Shown here: positions 49,625 through 59,660 of the stretch, in pieces
How the letters are laid out: every line of letters starts with the position of its first letter
Numbering within the stretch: the stretch's first letter is position 1
NCBI GenBank assembly: GCA_030848705.1
Contig: CM061242.1
Location: 130,148,757-130,212,756 of the forward strand
DNA from: Heracleum sosnowskyi
Taxonomy: Eukaryota; Streptophyta; Magnoliopsida; Apiales; Apiaceae
Length of the DNA stretch: 64,000 nucleotides
Reading direction: 5' to 3'
Notes under the pieces: generated by a model
Seen by the model: only the letters and a program-made list of their open reading frames with translations
Told to the model about the DNA's origin: nothing
Database searches by the model: none
Position numbers and translations under genes: made by a program

Positions 49625-50170
49625 TGTTAGGCCGAATACACAATATAATCAAGTATGTATGAAAATAACGACAATTAAGAACACTGTTTATGAATCAATA
49701 AACTGTATTTATATTAACAGCTTCTCTCTTTATGATGTTAATGAATCACAAAGAGCTTCTAGGTTACAAGAATAATATATCGATAATCGCGTCCCTTCTA
49801 GGGATAACCTATCTGTGTTTATATAGTACACAGCTACATACAATCCTTATCTAATTGATATTCCTACAAGTTAGCTATACAAAACTTATCAATTAAGGAT
49901 TGCTTCTTATCTTCCATTCTGTTTCCTTAGCTGTATCAATATATTCTGCTTCTTTCCATCTTCAGAATATATTGCTTCTAGAATCTTTAATTCAGCACCG
50001 ACAGCTAACTTAACTATCACCTTGTCAGACTTTACATAAACTCTGACCGGCTTCCTTTAAACTCTTCACCCTGTCAGAGTTTAATTAAACTCTGACCGGC
50101 TTCTGATAAACTCTTGTCAGTACCTGTTGCTTAAACACTGATAAACAAACATTAGCAATTATATCTAACA
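49625..50170 (-). repeat. 3' LTR of the SIRE-like element
   Basis: It begins TGTTAGGCCGAATAC and ends ATATCTAACA. It contains three to four copies of TCAGAGTTT or its complement near its right side (about 50025..50105) and a minus-strand TATATAAAC box at about 49818..49826. Confidence 0.95.
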
Positions 50171-50184
50171 ATCTCCCCCAACTT
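50171..50184 (-). other. Polypurine tract
   Basis: Minus-strand AAGTTGGGGGAGAT directly abuts the 3' LTR, in the position where plus-strand DNA synthesis is primed. Confidence 0.8.
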
Positions 50185-50333
50185 GTTCATAATAAAATGT
50201 ACAAGTTAAACATATAATTGATGATGTCAAAACCATTTAACAAATGCAGTGTTTAACATATAACAGAGTTTAATTTAAAACAGAGTTTAAATTTGACTTA
50301 GAATAGAAAATATTAAAAACTTACAGTCAGACT

Positions 50334-53300
50334 TTACTTGACTTCTTCAATATCAGGTACAGTCCTGAGATAATCAATCAGCAGTCTTCTCTCAGCATTC
50401 TCAAGTTCAGCTATCATAATTTCTTTCAGCTCCTTATACTCTGGATCTCCTTCACCAGTTTGATATATGGCAGCCCTTAGAGAATAGATACTGTTCTTCT
50501 TCATATCATTCCCTAGCCGAATGTACTGAGCTTTATTTGACTCTAAATTGAATTCTAAGACTTTTAATCCCAGTGCAGTTTTAAATCTAGCACTGTTTCT
50601 CTTCATCTCCACCAATTTTCCAGTATGATCTCTATACTTTGGAATATAAGCATTTGAGACTTCTCCTCCTCCAAGCATCACTTTTGATCTCAGCATCTTT
50701 TCTTTTAAAATTTGAGCAACATTATGGGTATGTCTGTTCTTAACTTTTAACAGATAAAGTACATATTCAAGTTCTTCCCATGATTTGAGATTTACATCAG
50801 ATTCTCCAATTCTATAAACTCTTCCATCACTCATGAAGTATAACAGAAACTGCTTCTTCAAGATCTTGTGAAAAATCAACTGAACAGATTCTAACTTATC
50901 AAGATTTTCTTGTGTATTCACAATACCAGATCCTGTCAGTGAAATATTGTCTTGAGATCTGTTATTTATTCTCTTCTCCCTATGTGAACCTAAACCAGAC
51001 TTATCATAAGATTCTTTTCCAAGTACAGTCCTGGTTTGAGAAAAATCCACAGGTTGAAGTGTCAGAGTTTCAGAGAATACAGGTCTTAAGAACCCTTTGA
51101 GTTGAGGAGCTAGCCGAGTTTGCACAGCTTGAGCCTTGTCAGAGGCTGGCTTAACTTCAATAGTATCATCAACTTGAGCAGCGTCAGAGGTTGATTTTGG
51201 TAATCTTGTTTCAACTTGAGCAATGTCAGAGGTTGAATAAATCTTCTTAGGTAACTGCTCTTCTTCTACCAGTTTACCTTTTCCTTTATCAGCATTTTTA
51301 ATCACAGGCCTCCTTGAGTACTGTAAGCTCTGATCAGAGTTTACATTCTCTTTGATAACAATTCCTTTTTCTTTCTTTCTAGGAGCCTTGATTTCCTTCT
51401 TCTTGTAAGTACCATCCTTCAATTTCTTCTGATGCTCTTCAGCAAGACTCAGCATTTCAGCTTCCATGTCTTCAACTGTAGCTTCATTACCATGTTCTTC
51501 TAGAAACATCTTGGTAGCAATTTCTTCATCAGTTAATGGATTGGCTGAAATAATTAAACTCTTAAGTCTTGAACCACTGGCAGAGTTTGAAATTTCTTTA
51601 CCAGAGTTTATCAACCTATTAGAATTTAATTTTGATGTTCTTTTCCCTTGAACAGAAAGTAAATGCCTCTTGCTTCCACCATCAGCAGAATCATCATCCC
51701 TCCGTCTCAGAGTTTGAGTATCTTTGCATTTGTCATTATGTACACTCTCCCCCTTTTTGACATCATCAGAAATTAGTACTGATGTCAGCAATTCAATCGC
51801 AGTAGAAATGGAATTCAATTGAGTGAACATTGCAGCCTGATTCTCCTCAACTTTTCCAAGCCTTGTCCTGATTTCCTCAGAATCCTTGGCTTGCTGCGTG
51901 AATTGTGTAGAATAAAATGATCTGTCAAGCTTCAAAGTTGTATCCCTTAGAGAAAATTCATTCCTCAGATTTGTAAACATCTGTTGATTCTCATCAAATC
52001 TATTATTGAGAGATTTGACTTGAACAACAGTTGCCTGTAAACTTGTAAGAACATCAGGATTTGTAATCTTCTTGACAGAATCAGATAAGAAATCTGCAGC
52101 CCTTTGCGCTGGAAAGATACAATCTGCATTAGCCCATGCACTGTAGTACATATTCTGATAATGCTCAGAAGCAGCCCTTTGAATTTCCCTTTCTTCAGTA
52201 GAATTTGCTTGAATATCAGAAATTTCCACTTGAATATCAGAGTTTGAATGAGAAGGACTAGCTTCAGCATTGTCATCCTCTCTGTGAATATCTTCAAGCA
52301 CATTTTCAGCAGTGATTTCATCAATTGACTGTGCAGTCGCATCAGGTACTTGATCTGCTACAGTTTGAGGAACATCAGAGTTTGCAGGAGCAGTAACCTC
52401 TGCTTCTCTCTGAACAATCTCAACAACGGATTGTTGCAAAGTTTCAAGTAAGACAATATCCTCATGATCATTATCTGTTGCATCTACAGGTACAGCAACA
52501 GCTTCTGGAACTGAATCAACTCTAATCTGATCAACTTCATCACCTTTCTCAAAATCAATAGAAATGATTTCTGTGTGAGAAGCAATAGGTTCTACTAACT
52601 CAGTAGATGCTTGATCAGCTTCCGGTACAGTATCTTCATGATCAAGAATCCTGCTGTCAGAGTATGCAGCAGCTTCCTCCACTACATCATCAGCTTTTGA
52701 TGTAGGAGCTTCTGTTTCAAAATCCATCAGAAGAGTTACAGGATTTGCAGCATCCTCAGCAGTTAGAACAGTCTCCTCAACAACAACTGCAGGAGTACTT
52801 GAAGGAACAATTGTAATCACAATCTCCTCATTCTCTGATGTAGGAGCTTCAGTGTCCTCAGGTTCTTTGTCCAGATTGGCAATGATATCACCAAAAAGTT
52901 GATCAGCAACTAGCCGTCTCTTTCTCTGATGAAGAGTTTCTGCATCAGCTTCAGTTTCTGAGTCTGCACGAGAAGCAGCAACAACAGACTTTGCCCTGTT
53001 GGCTCGCCTTTTCTTCATTCTTTGTCTCTGAGGCACAGCATCAACATTTGATACCTCAGCTTCAGCGGGTTGCAAACCAGACTTTATTGCTCGAACTTTA
53101 GATCTCTTTGACCTCTGTGGTTGAGACTCAGAAGGTCCAGCTTCAGCAGTTGAGACTTGTTGTTGCTGTAAAGTGTCAAGAAATTGTTGCACTGATGCAG
53201 GCAACAGTAAAGGACCAACTTCTCCTTTCTTGTTGTCCTTGTTGATAAGGTCAGAGAATATACGTTTGTGCAGTTTAAACGAAAGTATAACATCATCCTC

Positions 53301-53966
53301 TACTATCTCAACATTTGGACAGCAAAAATTGAATATCAATTGACAAAACCTAGAGAAATAAACAACATTTCTATTCTCTAGCATTTTCTCACCAATATTA
53401 GTTAAAACTAATCTAGCAACATCAAATTGACTGCCATAGAGAAGAGAATACCCGATCTGTAGACTATCCGTGGGAATCGCATCCCAATTGGTGCACTTCT
53501 TTCCAAAAACCCGAGTAATGCAATCGAAAAAGAAGCTCCATTCCTTGCGCAAAAATGGCCTTTTGAGTTGACCTATCTTTGACAAAGGTCCAGAGTAGCC
53601 GATTTCTCTCATCATCCTAACCAACTCAGAATCACCAACAGATATCGTGAAAGCATTAAAATCTTCAAGACCCAAAGCATCACGAACAGTAGTAGGAGTA
53701 ACAACAAATTGATCTTCTTGAAACTCAAAAATGATAGATGGAGATCCAGACTCTCCTCCATTATCATAAGTACCTGTCTGCCAAAAAGTTCGAATTTGAG
53801 TCGCAGACAGCTTCGATGGTGCTGTTAAAGCAGTACCAATATCAGAGTCTAACAAGAACCTCTGAATCAAATGAAACGCCTCCGGTGCGTTCTCATTTGC
53901 TACAGGAGCAGAATAATTGTTGGGAACAAATTCTAAGTCAGAAGCAATAAACGCTGTAGTTGCCAT
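50334..53966 (-). CDS. Third ORF of the SIRE-like element, 1210 aa, function unknown
   Basis: ATG at 53966, stop at 50334. Residues about 1-230 form a compact region (FLLDSDIGTALTAPSKLSAT, LLYGSQFDVARLVLTNIGEK) that I recall from many plant proteins next to copia pol genes, sometimes named putative plant transposon protein. A basic stretch follows (RSKRSKVRAIKS, QRQRMKKRRANRAK), then about 350 acidic residues rich in Glu, Asp, Ala and Val. Then comes a probable coiled coil (about 640-720), a second basic, Lys-rich region, and a more ordered C-terminal 200 residues. SIRE elements carry an env-like gene here, but I see no signal peptide or clear membrane helix, so an envelope role is not supported. 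The basic patches would fit nuclear import or nucleic-acid binding. Confidence 0.85.
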   Translation of the reverse strand: MATTAFIASDLEFVPNNYSAPVANENAPEAFHLIQRFLLDSDIGTALTAPSKLSATQIRTFWQTGTYDNGGESGSPSIIFEFQEDQFVVTPTTVRDALGLEDFNAFTISVGDSELVRMMREIGYSGPLSKIGQLKRPFLRKEWSFFFDCITRVFGKKCTNWDAIPTDSLQIGYSLLYGSQFDVARLVLTNIGEKMLENRNVVYFSRFCQLIFNFCCPNVEIVEDDVILSFKLHKRIFSDLINKDNKKGEVGPLLLPASVQQFLDTLQQQQVSTAEAGPSESQPQRSKRSKVRAIKSGLQPAEAEVSNVDAVPQRQRMKKRRANRAKSVVAASRADSETEADAETLHQRKRRLVADQLFGDIIANLDKEPEDTEAPTSENEEIVITIVPSSTPAVVVEETVLTAEDAANPVTLLMDFETEAPTSKADDVVEEAAAYSDSRILDHEDTVPEADQASTELVEPIASHTEIISIDFEKGDEVDQIRVDSVPEAVAVPVDATDNDHEDIVLLETLQQSVVEIVQREAEVTAPANSDVPQTVADQVPDATAQSIDEITAENVLEDIHREDDNAEASPSHSNSDIQVEISDIQANSTEEREIQRAASEHYQNMYYSAWANADCIFPAQRAADFLSDSVKKITNPDVLTSLQATVVQVKSLNNRFDENQQMFTNLRNEFSLRDTTLKLDRSFYSTQFTQQAKDSEEIRTRLGKVEENQAAMFTQLNSISTAIELLTSVLISDDVKKGESVHNDKCKDTQTLRRRDDDSADGGSKRHLLSVQGKRTSKLNSNRLINSGKEISNSASGSRLKSLIISANPLTDEEIATKMFLEEHGNEATVEDMEAEMLSLAEEHQKKLKDGTYKKKEIKAPRKKEKGIVIKENVNSDQSLQYSRRPVIKNADKGKGKLVEEEQLPKKIYSTSDIAQVETRLPKSTSDAAQVDDTIEVKPASDKAQAVQTRLAPQLKGFLRPVFSETLTLQPVDFSQTRTVLGKESYDKSGLGSHREKRINNRSQDNISLTGSGIVNTQENLDKLESVQLIFHKILKKQFLLYFMSDGRVYRIGESDVNLKSWEELEYVLYLLKVKNRHTHNVAQILKEKMLRSKVMLGGGEVSNAYIPKYRDHTGKLVEMKRNSARFKTALGLKVLEFNLESNKAQYIRLGNDMKKNSIYSLRAAIYQTGEGDPEYKELKEIMIAELENAERRLLIDYLRTVPDIEEVK

Positions 53967-54448
53967 TAGTAAGATTTGAAAACAAGAAATACTGGGCTCA
54001 GAAAGTGTTTGAGTGTTTGTGTGTGAGTAAAATCTAATGAAAAGATGAAGTGCGTAAAAGATTGAATCGTGTGTATGTAGTGTTGTAAATAAGAACTGAA
54101 AAGATTAAAAGTATGTTAGTGGGACAGATGTCAGACGTGAATACGCTGACAGCTGTATCTAACAACTTCCAATACACACGTGCAAACGTGGAGACACCTG
54201 TCATCACATAACACTCAAAAATTTTCGCTTAAGAGAAAAAAAATCAATAATAATAAAATTATCAATTTTAATAATAAAGTACAAAGGAGCTCAACAGTCA
54301 GAAAAATAATGACTGTCTCGAAACTCCGAATCTTATTATCCCAAGCGCTTCGATTCTAGGAAAAAACCTTTCAGTTACCCTGTTGAATGCTTTAAAAACC
54401 GAAGCATTTTATCAACAGGCTTCATACCTTAAAATTACCATACACCAA
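53967..54448. promoter_or_regulatory. Possible bidirectional promoter between ORF3 and the antisense ORF
   Basis: A 482 bp gap separates the divergent starts of ORF3 (minus, 53966) and the antisense ORF (plus, ATG 54449). Within 60 bp it holds three ACGT-core elements: GACGTG (near 54134..54139), the perfect G-box CACGTG (54177..54182) and ACGTGG (54186..54191), the type bound by bZIP/ABRE factors. AT-rich TATA-like stretches lie at 54240..54285. Promoter function is inferred. Confidence 0.4.
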
Positions 54449-54844
54449 ATGGCAGGAACCTTTGAGTTCATGGATGTCGAATCATTCGTTAACATGAACT
54501 GGCAGCAACAAGCAAACTATATCATCGATGAGTTTCTTGTTCTGTCTTTCCTGAATGATGAAGGTCTTATAGCAGATGATGAAATAGCGGAAGGACCAAT
54601 CTCTAATCCTTATGTGCACATCATCCGTCCCGGTCCATATGATGTGCCCATCCTGGCAGACGATGATACTATGGAGATTTGTATGATGCTCTTCCAGCAG
54701 AGCTTCCTGATGGGTACGGAGGAGTCAATCTTCTTGGAGTCCTGCAAGCTGCAAAGCAGAAAGAGAATCCAGGAAGATGATGATGATGATGATTCATCCT
54801 CAGGATGTTGTCAAGCAATCCCAGATGGTATAATGATCAGATGA
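54449..54844 (+). CDS. Antisense ORF inside the SIRE-like element, 131 aa, unknown function
   Basis: It runs opposite to the retroelement genes in the 2.2 kb between pol and ORF3. The frame is open from 54383 (153 codons), but the ATG at 54449 has the better context (CCAAATGGC), giving 131 aa. The protein begins MAGTFEFMDVESFVNMNWQQ and has an acidic, hydrophobic body. It includes a basic RKRI just before DDDDDDSSS near the C-terminus, and no membrane segment is seen. Downstream to about 55050 the sequence resembles a plant 3' UTR, with an AATGAAA-type signal near 55040. I do not recognise the family. Antisense ORFs are known in some plant Ty3 (Tat) elements; whether this is comparable is unknown. 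Confidence 0.5.
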   Translation: MAGTFEFMDVESFVNMNWQQQANYIIDEFLVLSFLNDEGLIADDEIAEGPISNPYVHIIRPGPYDVPILADDDTMEICMMLFQQSFLMGTEESIFLESCKLQSRKRIQEDDDDDDSSSGCCQAIPDGIMIR

Positions 54845-56215
54845 ACAACTGGGTAGCTCTCATCAGAAGTAGTAGAGCACAATAACTTCTGGCTCTAGCT
54901 CTTCTGCTTCAGATGTAGCATTCAGATACTTGTCCTGGTTAAATAGATCTTCTCTTTGTAACCATAGTGATTAGTATGTACCAGAAAGATTAGCTAAACA
55001 TGAGCATGAAATTTTCTGAATGTAAATTTGAATCAATTAATGAAAACAAAATTGTTTCTTTACATATCAGTATTATCAATATTGCATAGTAATTGTAAAG
55101 TGAAAAAAAAACGATATCACTCTAAACAATGAACTAACATACTCAGCCGCACTACGAATCACTATCAGGACTTATCAAACGCACTCTTTCTTTTCTCCGT
55201 TCAATCATACTTTTTCCGAAAAACAAATGACTAATCTCAAGAGTATAAAATGTCTGAAACAAGGAAATTATTTTAACCATCAGAGATTAAAACAAAGTAA
55301 CCTCGGCGTATTTTACACAATACATCAGTGTTTACCATTTATCCTTCTTTGTCAATAAACTCTTTTCTCAATCTGTACAGTTGTGAGAAATGTGTGTGTA
55401 GTAGCAGAGTTTACCGAAATCAGTATTTAGATCATCTCAAAGTGCATAAAATCCACAAACTAAAGTAGTAAAAACTGGTTGCCTAAACTCTCACATAGAC
55501 ACTGATTTTTCTATCTAAACTCTGTATTACTGATATCCTTTCATTTGGATATGTCTTTTATTTGTCACCCCCTGTATTATTTATATATATATATATTTTT
55601 TTTTTTATTTATTATTTTTCCAGTAATCAGTGGTTGGCACTAGTCACCAAAAATCAAAGATTTTAGCCCTTATTTCATACAATAAGTTCCTGGATCGTCC
55701 TAGGCACAACATGATCTCAAAGGAATTTGTGCTCTGTTTGGCATCTTTTGATTTGAGGGTGAATTATTTGTAGTAAGTAATCAGAGTTTAGACTTTGTGC
55801 TGTGATCATAATTAACTTATGAGAGAAAATGCAAACAGCTAATACAGACTCAGTGTATAGGATCAATAAACTAAGAGATGGTATAAATATAGAGACAGTA
55901 TCATGCTGTGTTAGTTTACTGCACATAAATGAGACCAGAATCTATCAACTCTTAAGGATTCACAATTACTTACTGAGAATTATGTTTCATACAAATTTCT
56001 TCATTGGTCCATATGTTTCAGACAAAATTACAGTAGAGAATAGCATTAAACTGTAATTACCAGAGTATGACCAACAGAGTTTAACATCAGAGTTTACTTT
56101 CAGAGTATGACTGACACTTCACAGAGTTTATCATCAGAGTTTAACATGCTGGTTCACATAACAGTTAACACATGTAAGAAATCATGAACATAAAAAGTGA
56201 GTCTAACCCGTATCT
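54845..56215. other. Non-coding spacer of the SIRE-like element
   Basis: Between the antisense ORF and the end of pol, no long frame is present on either strand. A TA/poly-T stretch lies at 55580..55617. From 56055 to 56150 CAGAGTTTA or CAGAGTATGA recurs about six times, the same phrase as in the LTRs. Confidence 0.6.
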
Positions 56216-59200
56216 CTAGTCAGAACCAGAGATCATTCCAAGTTCATTTACCAATCTTGTAAAAGTAGCTTCACTCAAAGGTTTGGTGAAGATATCTGCA
56301 AGTTGTTGGTCTGTAGACACAAAATGAAGCTCAATGTTTCCTTCTTCCACATGTTCTCTGATAAAATGATACCTTATGCTGATGTGCTTGGTCATGGAAT
56401 GCTGTACTGGATTACCTGTCATAGCAATAGCACTTTGGTTATCACAGAAAATAGGTATTTTTGAGTACCTTAACCCATAATCCAGCAGTTGATTCTTCAT
56501 CCACAGAATCTGTGCACAACAGCTACCAGCTGCTATATACTCTGCTTCTGCAGTGGATGTAGAAATTGATTTCTGTTTCTTACTGTACCAAGAAACCAAT
56601 CTGTCACCTAAAAATTGACAGCTTCCACTTGTACTTTTTCTATCTATCTTACAGCCTGCAAAATCTGCATCAGAGTAACCAATTAATTTAAACTCTGATT
56701 CTCTAGGATACCACAAACCCAAGGTTATGGTTCCTTTGAGATATTTGAAAATCCTTTTTACAGCTGTTAGATGAGGCTCTCTGGGATCTGCTTGAAATCT
56801 TGCACAAAGACATGTTGCATACATGATATCAGGTCTACTTGCAGTAAGATACAGTAGAGACCCTATCATTCCTCTGTAGTTAGTCACATTTACTGAGGCT
56901 CCTGTGTCTTTGTCAAGCTTCGTTGCTGTAGCCATGGGAGTTGTAGCAGATGAACTATCAAGCATACCAAATTTCTTTAGAAGATTTCTGGTATACTTTG
57001 CTTGATTGATAAAAATCCCATCATCTGTTTGTTTGACCTGTAAGCCTAGAAAGTAACTAAGCTCTCCCATCATGCTCATTTGATACCTGGATTGCATAAG
57101 CTTTGCAAACTTCTTACAAAGTTTGTCATTAGTAGATCCAAAAATAATATCATCTACATAAATTTGAACTAAAAGCAAATCATTACCAGAATTGAAATAA
57201 AACAAGGTTTTATCAATTGTTCCTCTTGTGAACCCACTTTCTAAAAGAAATTGAGCGAGAGTTTCATACCATGCTCTTGGTGCTTGCTTTAGTCCATATA
57301 ATGCCTTGTCAAGCCTGTAGACATAATCTGGATGCTTGGAATCTACAAATCCTGGTGGTTGTTCAACAAACACTTCTTCTTCAAGCTTCCCATTGAGAAA
57401 AGCACTCTTTACATCCATCTGAAAGACTTTAAACTTCTTGTGTGCAGCATAGGCCAGAAAAATCCTTATGGCCTCCAATCTTGCAACTGGAGCAAAGGTT
57501 TCATCATAGTCAATTCCTTCCTGTTGTGAATAACCTTTTGCCACAAGTCTAGCCTTGTTTCTTGTAATCACACCTTCACTGTCAGTCTTGTTTCTGAAAA
57601 CCCACTTTGTACCTACTATTGATCTATTCTTTGGTCTAGGTACAAGTGTCCAGACTTCATTTCTTTCAAATTCATTTAACTCTTCTTGCATTGCTGTAAT
57701 CCAATTAGCATCTTGAAGAGCTTCCTCCACTTTCTTTGGTTCTGTTTGAGACAAGAAAGCATGATACAGACACTCATTATTTGTTGCACTTCTAGTTCTC
57801 ACACTAGCATCAGGATCTCCAATTATGAGATCAGGTGTGTGTGCCTGTGTCCACTTTCTGGCTGTTGGTAAGTGGTTTCTTGCATCATTATTGAATCCTC
57901 CCCCTTGATCCATGCTCTCCTGATTCATACGTTGACTTTCTGCAGTATCTGAGGCTCCCCTTGAGTTGGATGGCTCAGTGTTTGTACTGTCAGAGTTTGA
58001 ATCAGTTTCCTCAACTGATTCACTTGCTGTGTCTTGTTGAGCTTCTTCACGCTCCCCCTCAACAGGTTCTCTATTTTGTTCAATTTGAGAATTTTCAGTT
58101 TCTTCAGTATTTACCAGTAGAGGTTCAGAGTATGCTCCGTCAGAGTTTGTCAAACCTGCTTCATCAGAGTTTACATCATCAGAGAATAGATCTTCATTTT
58201 CAAAACGTAGTTGATCATATCCATCCTTGTCTTCAAGTCCAATTATTTTCTTGTCATCAAATGACACATGTATGGATTCCATGATCACCTTAGTTCTCAG
58301 ATTGTAAACTCTGAATGCTTTTGTTGACAATGGATAGCCAACAAAGATTCCTTCATCAGCTTTTAACTCGAACTTTGTTAACTGTTCAGGATGAGTCTTC
58401 AACACAAAGCATTTGCATCCAAATATGTGAAAATATTTCAAATTTGGCTTCTTATTTTTCACCATCTCATATGGTGTTTTCCCATGCTTGTTGATCAGTG
58501 TAGCATTTTGAGTAAAACAAGCAGTTTGAACAGCTTCTGCCCAGAAATAAGTTGGCAATTTTGCTTCATCAAGCATAGTTCTGGCAGCTTCAATTAAAGT
58601 TCTGTTCTTTCTTTCAACTACACCATTTTGCTGTGGAGTTCCAGGTGCAGAAAATTCTTGTTTGACTCCTCTTTCCTTGCAGAAAGCTTCCATTATTGAG
58701 TTTCTGAATTCAGTTCCATTATCACTCCTTATAATTTTGACTTTGTGCTGTGATCCTTTGTCCAGTAGATTTACATGATCCATCAGAGTTTGAGCAGTTT
58801 CATCCTTCTTTGATAAGAAATATACCCATGTATATCTAGTATATTCATCAACAACTACTAGAGCATATTTCTTTCTACCCATGGACATCACATTTACTGG
58901 ACCAAAGAGATCAACATGTAGAAGATGATAAGGTTCCACTACTGATGATTCAGATTTGCTCTTGAAAGATGACTTCCTTTGCTTGGCCTTTTGACAAGAA
59001 TCACATAGACCATCTAGATTGAGTATTGATTTTGGAAGTCCTCTTACAAGATCCTTTCTTATCAGCTCATTGATGTTGTTCAAATTGAGATGAGAGAGCT
59101 TCTTGTGCCAATTCCAACTCTCTTCATTTGACATTTTTGCAGTCAGACACACTGTTTTTCCATCAGAGTTTGTTACCAAACTTGCTTCATATATATTGTT

Positions 59201-59530
59201 GCGCCTGTGTCCAACTAGAACAACTTTTCCAGTAGATTTGATGATAACTTCACAGTATTCACTATGAAAATCTACATGGTTTCCTCTGTCACAGATTTGA
59301 CTCACAGATAGCAGATTATGCTTGAGTCCTGAGACTAGAGCTACATTCGTGATGATGACACTTCCAAGATTGATATTGCCATATCCCAGAGTGTGTCCTA
59401 TGTTGCCATCTCCATAGGAAACTTTTGGGCCAGCCTTCTCCTCAAAGTCTGATAGCAGGGCTTTGTTTCTAGTCATATGTCCTGAGCATCCACTGTCCAA
59501 GATAAGTGTGCTCTCTATTATACCCTGCAA
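56216..59530 (-). CDS. pol: Pol polyprotein (protease, integrase, reverse transcriptase, RNase H)
   Basis: About 1104 codons, open throughout. It opens at a TTG, not an ATG, right after a TGA, so it is not independently started. In order: aspartic protease DSGCSGH (near residue 15); GAG-pre-integrase zinc region WHKKLSHLNLNN (about 140-190); integrase with HVDLFGP, IIRSDNGTEF and PQQNGVVERKNRTLIEAART (about 200-340); a 150-residue Ser/Glu/Asn-rich linker; RVT_2 reverse transcriptase with VFQMDVKSAFLNGKLEEEVF and YVDDIIFGS (about 640-880); RNase H with YSDADFAG and STAEAEYIA (about 960-1080). All catalytic motifs are intact. It lies in a different frame from gag. Confidence 0.95.
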   Translation of the reverse strand: MQGIIESTLILDSGCSGHMTRNKALLSDFEEKAGPKVSYGDGNIGHTLGYGNINLGSVIITNVALVSGLKHNLLSVSQICDRGNHVDFHSEYCEVIIKSTGKVVLVGHRRNNIYEASLVTNSDGKTVCLTAKMSNEESWNWHKKLSHLNLNNINELIRKDLVRGLPKSILNLDGLCDSCQKAKQRKSSFKSKSESSVVEPYHLLHVDLFGPVNVMSMGRKKYALVVVDEYTRYTWVYFLSKKDETAQTLMDHVNLLDKGSQHKVKIIRSDNGTEFRNSIMEAFCKERGVKQEFSAPGTPQQNGVVERKNRTLIEAARTMLDEAKLPTYFWAEAVQTACFTQNATLINKHGKTPYEMVKNKKPNLKYFHIFGCKCFVLKTHPEQLTKFELKADEGIFVGYPLSTKAFRVYNLRTKVIMESIHVSFDDKKIIGLEDKDGYDQLRFENEDLFSDDVNSDEAGLTNSDGAYSEPLLVNTEETENSQIEQNREPVEGEREEAQQDTASESVEETDSNSDSTNTEPSNSRGASDTAESQRMNQESMDQGGGFNNDARNHLPTARKWTQAHTPDLIIGDPDASVRTRSATNNECLYHAFLSQTEPKKVEEALQDANWITAMQEELNEFERNEVWTLVPRPKNRSIVGTKWVFRNKTDSEGVITRNKARLVAKGYSQQEGIDYDETFAPVARLEAIRIFLAYAAHKKFKVFQMDVKSAFLNGKLEEEVFVEQPPGFVDSKHPDYVYRLDKALYGLKQAPRAWYETLAQFLLESGFTRGTIDKTLFYFNSGNDLLLVQIYVDDIIFGSTNDKLCKKFAKLMQSRYQMSMMGELSYFLGLQVKQTDDGIFINQAKYTRNLLKKFGMLDSSSATTPMATATKLDKDTGASVNVTNYRGMIGSLLYLTASRPDIMYATCLCARFQADPREPHLTAVKRIFKYLKGTITLGLWYPRESEFKLIGYSDADFAGCKIDRKSTSGSCQFLGDRLVSWYSKKQKSISTSTAEAEYIAAGSCCAQILWMKNQLLDYGLRYSKIPIFCDNQSAIAMTGNPVQHSMTKHISIRYHFIREHVEEGNIELHFVSTDQQLADIFTKPLSEATFTRLVNELGMISGSD

Positions 59531-59660
59531 TCACAAACAAACACTAAGTGTTAGTTTTAAGGATCCAGACTTGCTTGGATCCTTTGTCCTTCTTAACAGT
59601 GTTAGCTTTTGCAGCGGAATCAGCATTTTCAGAGTTTAAACTAACATTGTCAGATTTTAC
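59525..59660 (-). other. Candidate gag-pol intron, 136 nt
   Basis: On the minus strand a donor-like AGT|GTAAAA lies at 59660. A branch-like ACTAAC is at about 59556, and TTTGTTTGTGATTGCAG|GG ends at 59525. Removing it would keep phase and skip both the gag stop (59546..59544) and the pol-frame TGA (59533..59531). The acceptor is strong and the donor moderate. Inferred from sequence only. Confidence 0.45.

Noticed and set aside
51965..52342. Minus-strand 125-codon frame
   Set aside because: It is an out-of-frame shadow of the third ORF of the SIRE-like element.
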